A stretch of 22,803 nt of DNA from a virus: IMG/VR virus record IMGVR_UViG_3300033141_001493, positions 1-22,803 of that record; one strand, 5' to 3'. The first letter of the stretch is position 1. The number at the start of each line of letters is the position of its first letter. Below are positions 14,452 through 20,148 of this stretch, piece by piece. Position numbers and translations under genes: made by a program. The notes under the pieces were generated by a model. It ran no database searches and was not told the DNA's origin. It saw nothing but the letters and a program-made list of their open reading frames with translations.

Positions 14452-14703
14452 ATGCAGCAAACTCTGTCTTTGGTCTTTAACTGTCCTTTAGTATGTTGTT
14501 GTAGGGGCTCCCCAGAAAGAATGAATAGATCTGGAGTGGTAGACCTCCCTAGACTAGTGATATGCCCTGAGTCTAAAACTTGTGACCAGATAGGATGTAG
14601 ACATAGAGTTTTACACCAATTTACTGACAGTTGTAGTAAGTTAGAAAGAGGTAATATCATAAACGGCTGTAAGACTCCGTGTGGAAGAAGGAGAGAAGAC
14701 TAA
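14452..14703 (+). CDS. Small Cys-rich, probably zinc-binding protein
   Basis: The 83-aa product has ten Cys, clustered as CPLVCCC (11-17) and as CPESKTC...GCRHR...C...GCKTPC (38-78), with His residues that could complete one or two zinc sites. Family unknown. AGAGAGGGA precedes the ATG. The stop lies one base before the next gene. The 125 bp upstream (14327-14451) holds no gene or recognisable site. Confidence 0.5.
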   Translation: MQQTLSLVFNCPLVCCCRGSPERMNRSGVVDLPRLVICPESKTCDQIGCRHRVLHQFTDSCSKLERGNIINGCKTPCGRRRED

Positions 14704-14704
14704 A

Positions 14705-15085
14705 ATGGCAAACCAAGGTGAAACTATATGTCCAAAGTGCAATAAGAGTATTCCTTTTCTGAATCCTAATTTCTGCTGTTTCTGTGGACAAAGGATCTTA
14801 AGAGAAGGGAAGAGAGACTGGACAGACACAGTAATGACAGAGGATGAATGGGTGCATGCAGGGTGGATTAGGGCTGAGATTAAGGATACCTTCGATGGAG
14901 TGGTGTGTGACGAGGTATGTAGTCCTAGGAGAGTACTGGCAAGGCAAGCAGAAATAACAGGGGATATAGCATACAAGGCTGGTATGCAGTTGTTTCTGGA
15001 TAAACTAAGGACTAATATGGTCTGGGGTATATTACGGGATGATGATGACTTTGAGAACTTCCTAGAGAAGCATGACCTGAAGTAG
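14705..15085 (+). CDS. Zinc-ribbon protein, 126 aa
   Basis: The ATG at 14705, one base after the previous stop, is preferred over an in-frame GTG at 14681, because the AAGGAGAG site lies between them. The N-terminus carries a zinc ribbon, CPKC (10-13) and CCFCGQRI (24-31). The remaining 95 residues are acidic and helical with a Cys pair (VVCDEVC). They end in an acidic run (DDDDFENF). This gene is slightly richer in G+C codons than its neighbours. No function can be assigned. Confidence 0.55.
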   Translation: MANQGETICPKCNKSIPFLNPNFCCFCGQRILREGKRDWTDTVMTEDEWVHAGWIRAEIKDTFDGVVCDEVCSPRRVLARQAEITGDIAYKAGMQLFLDKLRTNMVWGILRDDDDFENFLEKHDLK

Positions 15086-15143
15086 AAATAATGACAGACG
15101 AGTAGTAAGAAAACGAGAAGACTAAGTAAAAGGAGATTTAGTT

Positions 15144-15407
15144 ATGGAATTAACTACAAACCAAAAATGGGCAGTAATAGTAGCTACATTTATTCTTCTA
15201 TTCTGTACTATAATAGGAGGTTATGTATACGGAGTACTAGTAGCTCCTCCGTCTACTAGTAAACTTACTCTAGAAGCTGATATGGACTTAGATACTTCTG
15301 GAGAAACTACTATAGTTGATAGTATTAACTTTGGGAAGTTTGAAGTAGAGATTAGTAGCAAACTTTTTGATGTAATTATGTTAGGTTTGTCAGACATAAT
15401 AGAATAG
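15144..15407 (+). CDS. Single-pass membrane protein, 87 aa
   Basis: One TM helix is seen at about residues 9-31 (AVIVATFILLFCTIIGGYVYGVL), after a short N-terminus. The extracytoplasmic part is acidic and beta-rich (LTLEADMDLD...FGKFEVEIS) and ends in a hydrophobic patch (LFDVIMLGLSDII). AAAAGGAG precedes the ATG. No family recognised. It is the larger of two adjacent membrane proteins. Confidence 0.55.
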   Translation: MELTTNQKWAVIVATFILLFCTIIGGYVYGVLVAPPSTSKLTLEADMDLDTSGETTIVDSINFGKFEVEISSKLFDVIMLGLSDIIE

Positions 15408-15430
15408 TAGTAAAACCGTTTGGAGAGTAC

Positions 15431-15514
15431 ATGGATATAAATAAGTTTAGCAAGTCTCTGTATACAACCGTAGTAGTACTGTCATTAACTGTTTGTATAG
15501 TACTCACATTATAG
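15431..15514 (+). CDS. Membrane microprotein, 27 aa
   Basis: A 27-codon ORF, ATG after TTTGGAGAG, encodes MDINKFSK followed by one hydrophobic helix (TTVVVLSLTVCIVLTL). It ends 9 bp before the thymidylate synthase gene, whose ribosome site follows. Position between tightly packed genes and the good ribosome site support it. Function unknown. Confidence 0.45.
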   Translation: MDINKFSKSLYTTVVVLSLTVCIVLTL

Positions 15515-15523
15515 GGAGATAGA

Positions 15524-16177
15524 ATGGAACTAACAGTAATTGAAGCAAAGACTTTACCTGAGATTTGGTTTCAGTGTATTAGAAAGCTATTTAGTAAGTC
15601 TATAGGTATTAGAGAGTATACTATAGATAGAGGAAGCTATGCAGGACAGAGAAGACGGGAATTTGACTTTGTTACTCTTAAAATAGAGTATCCTGGTAGT
15701 AGACCTTTAGTTCCTGATACTCCTATTGGTATTCCAGCTCCTACTACTCAAGCCTATCTGGAAGGGTATCTTCCCTATCTAATGACAGGAATTAAGGCTC
15801 CAGAAGAGGAATATACTTATGGAGAATTCCTTGAACCTCAGATTCCAGAAGTTATTAAGATGTATAGGCAAGATGGATCTAATACTAATCAGGCCTATAT
15901 GGCAGTAGGAGACTCAAATTCCATAATCCAGACAGACCCTCCTTGTCTAAGAGGAATTGATACTAGGGTAAGTGAAGGAAAACTTCATTTTATAGTCTAC
16001 TTTCGTTCTTGGGAACTTTGGGGGGGTTTACCTGCTAATCTAGGAGGCCTCCAGATACTAAAAGAGTATATGGCTTTGGAAATAGGAGTAGATGATGGAG
16101 AACTAATTGCCTGCAGTAAGGGTCTTCATCTATACGAACATAGTTGGGAAGTAGCAAAAGCAGTTATAAGGAGATAA
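15524..16177 (+). CDS. Thymidylate synthase family (methanogen-like branch)
   Basis: This enzyme should methylate dUMP, or a related pyrimidine, using methylenetetrahydrofolate. Family marks: the catalytic Cys141 in TDPPCLR, IDTRV, FRSWELWGGLPANLGG (160-175, corresponding to RSxDxxLGxPFN), and GLHLYEHSW (the DxHxY motif region). It is 217 aa, much shorter than ThyA (about 264), and resembles the archaeal/methanogen-type short enzymes. Asn172 sits where ThyA has its dUMP-binding Asn (Asp in dCMP hydroxymethylases), so dUMP is the more likely substrate. GGGAGATAG precedes the ATG. It opens a nucleotide-metabolism cassette. Confidence 0.8.
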   Translation: MELTVIEAKTLPEIWFQCIRKLFSKSIGIREYTIDRGSYAGQRRREFDFVTLKIEYPGSRPLVPDTPIGIPAPTTQAYLEGYLPYLMTGIKAPEEEYTYGEFLEPQIPEVIKMYRQDGSNTNQAYMAVGDSNSIIQTDPPCLRGIDTRVSEGKLHFIVYFRSWELWGGLPANLGGLQILKEYMALEIGVDDGELIACSKGLHLYEHSWEVAKAVIRR

Positions 16178-16178
16178 A

Positions 16179-16604
16179 ATGAGAAGACATCCCATACCAG
16201 TAGTAGCAGCTTGTATAGTAAATGAAGATAATGTTTCAGTTCTACTCCACAAGAAAAACGAAAGCCATGATGAGAAAGGTATTAAGAGAAACCCTGAGTT
16301 AATAGGTAAATGGGAATTCCCTGGTGGAATGATGGAGGGTAAAGAAACACCACAAGAAACTCTAAAAAGGGAAATGGTAGAAGAACTTAATATAGAAGTA
16401 GACATAGATGAAACTCCAATTTATGCCAACACTTTTGTATTTAAGGACAAAAAACCCTATCTAGTTCTATTCTATCGTTGCCATACTAATTTTCCAACTG
16501 TTCCAGAGGGTTGTATGTATACTGGAATATTTGATACTCTACCAGATAACTTACTACCAGGAGACGGAAAAGTTTTTGAGTACTTAAAGGAGTTTTATTC
16601 ATGA
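16179..16604 (+). CDS. Nudix hydrolase (MutT-like)
   Basis: The Nudix box is complete: GGMMEGKETPQETLKREMVEELNI (about residues 49-72), matching Gx5Ex7REUxEExGU with the final Gly replaced by Asn. The 141-aa protein is a typical single-domain MutT-type enzyme, which would hydrolyse a nucleoside diphosphate-X such as oxidised dGTP, ADP-ribose or a modified dNTP. It begins one base after the thymidylate synthase stop and its end overlaps the HAD gene as ATGA. Substrate unknown. Context suggests dNTP clean-up, or ADP-ribose clearance with the macro-domain protein. Confidence 0.9.
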   Translation: MRRHPIPVVAACIVNEDNVSVLLHKKNESHDEKGIKRNPELIGKWEFPGGMMEGKETPQETLKREMVEELNIEVDIDETPIYANTFVFKDKKPYLVLFYRCHTNFPTVPEGCMYTGIFDTLPDNLLPGDGKVFEYLKEFYS

Positions 16605-17074
16605 GAGTCTGTTGCGATATTGATGGAGTCCTTGCTGATGTTAGATACTATGTAAAGAAGTATTTACCCCATGACTGGGGAGGCTACTTTGGATGTACTT
16701 TACAGTTTCCTACTATTCCTTCTATGAACGAACTAATTCAAAGGTTTGGAGAAGACGAGATTTACTTAGTAACAGGAAGGCCAGAAAGTAATAGATGGCT
16801 AACTGAAACCTGGTTAACCCTTAAAATGCCTTTTCCTAATCCAGCTTGGATACTAAGAATGCGTAAAGATGAGGATCACAGACCTGGCTATCAGATTAAG
16901 ATGGAATGGTATAGAGAGATCCACCCAACCTTGGTTATTGATGATGACCCTGAGGTGATAGAAGCTGCTAGTAAAGAAGGCTTCGTTGTTCTCCAAGTCC
17001 ATGGATATAGAATAACTACTATAGATATGGTACCAGATACTAATTATAAGAGGGGGGGAATAGATTGTGCCTAG
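16601..17074 (+). CDS. HAD-family phosphatase
   Basis: HAD motifs: DIDGVLAD (6-13, nucleophile D6 and acid-base D8), VTGRPES (57-63, motif II Thr), basic residues around RMRKDEDHRP, and LVIDDDPEVIEAA (motif IV acidic pair, about 111-123). The layout resembles the 3'-phosphatase domain of T4 polynucleotide kinase and small nucleotidases, without a kinase part. It may remove phosphate from a nucleotide or from nucleic acid ends. Its start overlaps the Nudix stop by 4 bp and its end overlaps the APRT start by 8 bp. Confidence 0.8.
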   Translation: MRVCCDIDGVLADVRYYVKKYLPHDWGGYFGCTLQFPTIPSMNELIQRFGEDEIYLVTGRPESNRWLTETWLTLKMPFPNPAWILRMRKDEDHRPGYQIKMEWYREIHPTLVIDDDPEVIEAASKEGFVVLQVHGYRITTIDMVPDTNYKRGGIDCA

Positions 17075-17678
17075 GAATTCTGATCCACTTAGAAGAGGTC
17101 CTTACTTTAGTAAGAATAGACATGTAGGAATGTTTCCAGTCCAACCCCCTCCACTTTCTATAGAAACTATTCTAAGAAACCATATTATAGATATTCCTGA
17201 CTTTCCTGAAGAAGGAGTTACTTTCAAAGATATTACTCCTCTTCTCCAGAGCCCAGACAGTTTAAGGCAAGCTATAAACTTGATGCTAAAGTACAATAGG
17301 TATCAAGATATAGACATAGTAGCTGTTTTGGACTCTAGAGGCTTTATTCTGGGAACTCCTATAGCTTTAGACTTAAATGCAGGTCTAGTCTTGATTAGGA
17401 AATCTGGAAAACTACCTAGACCTACTCTAAGCATGGACTATACTTTGGAATATGGTTTAGCAAGTATTGAAGTTCACAGAGATGCTATATCAAAAGGTCA
17501 AAAGGTATTATTAGTTGATGATGTTCTAGCTACTGGAGGCACAGCTAAGGCAGCAATCAATCTCATACAGTCTTTAGGAGGCCAGATAGTTAGAGCTCAA
17601 TTTCTTCTGGAATTAGACTATCTACATGGACGAGATCTTTTAGATATACCGATACAATCTGTACTTCACTATAGATAG
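17067..17678 (+). CDS. apt: Adenine phosphoribosyltransferase-like enzyme
   Basis: APRT makes AMP from adenine and PRPP. The match is close: DIPDFPEEGVTFKDITPLL (37-55), the DSRGFILGTPIAL loop, the flexible YTLEYGLASIEVHRDAI segment with the catalytic Glu, and the PRPP-binding VLLVDDVLATGGTA (145-158). It has an extra basic N-terminal tail of about 33 residues (from MPRNSDPLRRG). The GTG start is supported by AGGGGGGA upstream. An ATG at 17130 would shorten this tail. It is followed by an SLOG-like gene. Possible uses: salvage of adenine from degraded host nucleic acid or NAD fragments, or transfer of ribose phosphate to a modified purine base. The last is speculation. Confidence 0.88.
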   Translation: MPRNSDPLRRGPYFSKNRHVGMFPVQPPPLSIETILRNHIIDIPDFPEEGVTFKDITPLLQSPDSLRQAINLMLKYNRYQDIDIVAVLDSRGFILGTPIALDLNAGLVLIRKSGKLPRPTLSMDYTLEYGLASIEVHRDAISKGQKVLLVDDVLATGGTAKAAINLIQSLGGQIVRAQFLLELDYLHGRDLLDIPIQSVLHYR

Positions 17679-17695
17679 GAGGACGGCAAGAAAAA

Positions 17696-18148
17696 GTGTT
17701 ATTAGAGAAAATCATTTCTGGGGGACAAACTGGTGCTGATAGAGCAGGCTTAATAGCAGGTAAGCTGTTAGGCTTGAAAACTGGAGGAACTGCCCCTCCA
17801 GGATTTCTAACTGAAAGAGGACCTGAACCTAAGTTACAAAACTTTGGATTGGTAGAAGGTCAACCAGACTCTAGAAAGTATGTAAAAAGAACTATACAGA
17901 ATATACTAGACTCAGACGGAACTCTTATAATGGGGATAACTACTTCTCCTGGATCTACTTTAACTCTAACTATTTGTAGAGAGTATAGTAAACCTTGTAT
18001 CATCAATCCTACTTCTATAGCTCTAAAAGAATGGCTAGACTTAAATCATATTAAGACTCTAAATGTAGCAGGAAATCGGGAGAGTAAGAATCCTGGAATT
18101 CGAGATACTACACTTAAACTTTTAGTATCTGCTTTAGGAGAGAAATAA
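17696..18148 (+). CDS. SLOG-superfamily protein (putative molybdenum-carrier/LOG-like)
   Basis: The opening IISGGQTGADRAGLIAGKLLG (6-26) and TGGTAPPGFLTERG (29-42) match the putative molybdenum carrier/YpsA-like branch of the SLOG Rossmann families, as does ILDSDGTLIMG (about 69-79) and PGSTLTLTICREYSKPCIIN (84-103). SLOG proteins bind or hydrolyse nucleotide derivatives; LOG proteins cleave AMP-type N-glycosidic bonds. SLOG domains also sense NAD-derived signals in bacterial defence proteins. The GTG start has AGGAGGACGG upstream. The stop overlaps the next MazG-like gene by TAATG. Placing next to APRT suggests a nucleotide-base cycle (inference). Confidence 0.72.
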   Translation: MLLEKIISGGQTGADRAGLIAGKLLGLKTGGTAPPGFLTERGPEPKLQNFGLVEGQPDSRKYVKRTIQNILDSDGTLIMGITTSPGSTLTLTICREYSKPCIINPTSIALKEWLDLNHIKTLNVAGNRESKNPGIRDTTLKLLVSALGEK

Positions 18149-18453
18149 TGTATACAGAAATTTTGAAGGAAGAGAACGTAGAACAGACAAAAGACTTTAC
18201 CCTGTCTATTCTAACCTACGAAGTAGGAAATCTTCACCGGTTAAAAGTCTATACAGAAAGATTTGGTAAGGACAGAACTCTCTATTTAGGAGATCAAAAG
18301 ATAGAACTGGCTGATGCTCTCACCCAAATAAGTCTTTTAGTAGAACAGTATGGATACGATCTTGAAGAACTACGAAGTATAGGCTTAGACAGATTTAAAA
18401 CTAGAATAAGAGAAGTAAAAAAAGCAGAACTAAAAGGGAAGTATGGTGACTAA
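18148..18453 (+). CDS. MazG-like NTP pyrophosphohydrolase, 101 aa
   Basis: All-alpha NTP-PPase features: LSILTYEVGNLHRL (19-33, first acidic helix) and KIELADALTQISLLVEQYGYD (51-71, the ELADxLxQ helix with the Asp and Glu ligands). This would cleave an NTP to NMP and pyrophosphate. It is one of three such proteins in the window. The gene starts by TAATG overlap with the SLOG-like gene and is followed 2 bp later by another member of the same superfamily. Substrate cannot be deduced. Confidence 0.7.
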   Translation: MYTEILKEENVEQTKDFTLSILTYEVGNLHRLKVYTERFGKDRTLYLGDQKIELADALTQISLLVEQYGYDLEELRSIGLDRFKTRIREVKKAELKGKYGD

Positions 18454-18455
18454 AG

Positions 18456-18845
18456 ATGAGTAAAGATTGGTATCAAGACATAGTAGACTTCCATAGACTA
18501 GTTATGAGAGATAACTTCTCTACAAAGCCTTATATTCCTTCTCAGAAGTATAGGGATCTTAGGATAAAACTGATTAGAGAGGAAGTAGTAAAAGAGACTT
18601 TACCTGCTCTTGAGAACGGGAACTTAGTAGGAATCGCAGATGGAATTGCAGATAGTATAGTAGTTTTATTAGGTACAGCAGTCACCTATGGAATAGATAT
18701 TAGACCTATCTGGGACGAAGTTCATAGAACCAACATGGCTAAGAAAGATGGACCGATGCGTGAGGATGGAAAGAGACTAAAACCTGAAGGATGGGAATCT
18801 CCTAGAATAGAAGAGGAAATCCGGAGGCAACAAAGTGACTCTTAA
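18456..18845 (+). CDS. Phage MazG-like NTP-PPase (PRA-PH/COG4696 type)
   Basis: The 129-aa protein has LREEVVKET (about 40-48 region, ExxxE helix) and ADGIADSIVVLLGTAVTYGID (61-81, the ExxD/ADGxxD helix), then PIWDEVHRTNMAKKDGP (84-100), which is the signature of phage phosphoribosyl-ATP-pyrophosphohydrolase-like proteins. It should hydrolyse a nucleoside triphosphate or related compound. AAGATG lies after the neighbour stop by 2 bp. Its end overlaps a small membrane protein gene by 11 bp. Possibly clears unwanted dNTPs or a signal such as ppGpp, as argued for MazG in phages. Confidence 0.82.
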   Translation: MSKDWYQDIVDFHRLVMRDNFSTKPYIPSQKYRDLRIKLIREEVVKETLPALENGNLVGIADGIADSIVVLLGTAVTYGIDIRPIWDEVHRTNMAKKDGPMREDGKRLKPEGWESPRIEEEIRRQQSDS

Positions 18846-19008
18846 CGAAATTGGTACACTAGTACTCATTGCATTACCAACAATGGTCTATCTTTTTCTT
18901 TGGACTAGACACGACTTAAAAATTAAGAGAGGTCATACTCTGTATGATCCAAAGACTGGAAAGAAAGTAAGTAACTTTGGTGACTGGTTAGATGGAAAGG
19001 AGAAATAA
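18835..19008 (+). CDS. Small membrane protein, 57 aa
   Basis: A 57-codon ORF opens with GTG, preceded by GGAGG. It reads VTLNEIG, a hydrophobic helix (TLVLIALPTMVYLFLW) and a charged tail with KIKRGH and a DPKTGKKV segment. It overlaps the upstream gene by 11 bp and the downstream ATG by one base (TAATG). Both junctions and the ribosome site support it. Function unknown. Confidence 0.55.
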   Translation: MTLNEIGTLVLIALPTMVYLFLWTRHDLKIKRGHTLYDPKTGKKVSNFGDWLDGKEK

Positions 19009-19376
19009 TGAGACAAAGAGCTAGTTGGTGCAGTGAATCTGGAACGACAGGTACTCCTTACACTTCCTTTAAACAGCTCTTCCGAATTAGAAGAAATAAC
19101 TCTAGAAAGAACTTTGGAGTAGGGCTTGCTCTGGGAGCTACCTTTCTTGAATGGAGTAACGAACTTCTATGGAATGACCTTTTTACTGTCTTCTATGGAA
19201 AGTACCCTGATGGATATTCTAGAATAGTTTTCTCCCCCCTAATTTTACTTTGGGGACTACTAATAGGAACTATAAGTATAGTTGGATCCAGTTTAACTAT
19301 AATCTTCCTTGGACTATCCCTTCTATGGAGTTTACTTCTAGAACTTCCTTCTGACTTCTTAAGAGGTGAGATGTAA
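19008..19376 (+). CDS. Small membrane protein, 122 aa
   Basis: A basic, Ser/Thr-rich N-terminal 60 residues precedes hydrophobic segments at about 75-95 (FSPLILLWGLLIGTISIVG) and 97-115 (LTIIFLGLSLLWSLLLEL), so two TM helices are likely. Translation is coupled to the preceding gene by TAATG. The end lies one base before the DUF1848 gene start. No family is recognised. Confidence 0.5.
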   Translation: MRQRASWCSESGTTGTPYTSFKQLFRIRRNNSRKNFGVGLALGATFLEWSNELLWNDLFTVFYGKYPDGYSRIVFSPLILLWGLLIGTISIVGSSLTIIFLGLSLLWSLLLELPSDFLRGEM

Positions 19377-19377
19377 T

Positions 19378-20148
19378 ATGAATAAACTACTAGTAGCCTC
19401 AGAGTATACCGAGCCTTCTTTCCACATGCTCAGAATCCTTAAGGCTCTAGAAGACTCCAAGAAGCTTGCTATCAGATGTGGTCTTCTTCTTATTACCAAG
19501 AATATCTCTGGATCTCTGCCTATCTGGGTAAAGGCTAGGGAACTAGACATTCCAACAGTCTTCCATGCGACTATCACTGGATTAGGTGGAACGACTTTAG
19601 AACCTTCGGTTCCGGATTGGAAGAAATCTTGTGGGGGCTTAACCCTTCTAATGGAGAGAGTAAAAGACCCTAGAACAGTAGTTCTAAGAATAGACCCTCT
19701 AATTCCTGAAGTAACAGTAGATTTCTCAGTTATAGACACTATAGTAGGGCATGCTTTCGAACTAGGTATTACTAGAGTAAGAACCTCGGTTATCGACTAC
19801 TATCCCTTCGTAAGAAAGAAGTTTAAGACATACAGTATTCCTCTTGCGGGTACAGGATTTCAGCCAGACTTTTTAGATAAGTATAACTTACTTAAGACTC
19901 TAGCAGAACTAGTAGTTGGAAAGTATGGAATGTCTCTGGAAGCCTGTGCAGAAGATATTGAGATTCCTGGAATGACCAAAGTAGGTTGTGCCAATAGAGA
20001 GGAATGGAAGAGTCTAGGCTTAGACTTACCCTTAGGAAGTCCAAAGAGATGGTCTTGCTTCTGTAATACTCCAAAGTATGACTTGCTACCTAAAGAGACT
20101 ACCTGCAGATACAATTGTTTGTATTGCTACTGGGGACGGAATAGATAA
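19378..20148 (+). CDS. DUF1848-type radical SAM protein
   Basis: The ATG at 19378 is preferred over an in-frame GTG at 19366. The 256-aa protein fits DUF1848. It begins MNKLLVASEYTEPSF and has a TIM-barrel-like middle with FHATITGLGGTTLEPSVP (62-79) and VLRIDPLIPEV (102-112). Then comes SLEACAED (186-193), and the C-terminus CFC plus CX3CX2C (C243, C247, C250 in CRYNCLYCYWG). That last motif is the radical SAM cluster site at the far C-terminal end, the known oddity of this family, whose reaction is undetermined. It is coupled to the polymerase gene by TAATG, so a DNA-related or nucleotide-modifying role is possible. Confidence 0.8.
   Translation: MNKLLVASEYTEPSFHMLRILKALEDSKKLAIRCGLLLITKNISGSLPIWVKARELDIPTVFHATITGLGGTTLEPSVPDWKKSCGGLTLLMERVKDPRTVVLRIDPLIPEVTVDFSVIDTIVGHAFELGITRVRTSVIDYYPFVRKKFKTYSIPLAGTGFQPDFLDKYNLLKTLAELVVGKYGMSLEACAEDIEIPGMTKVGCANREEWKSLGLDLPLGSPKRWSCFCNTPKYDLLPKETTCRYNCLYCYWGRNR

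Noticed and set aside
19359-19739. Minus-strand open frame of 126 codons
   Set aside because: Shadow of the DUF1848 gene; no domain, no ribosome site.
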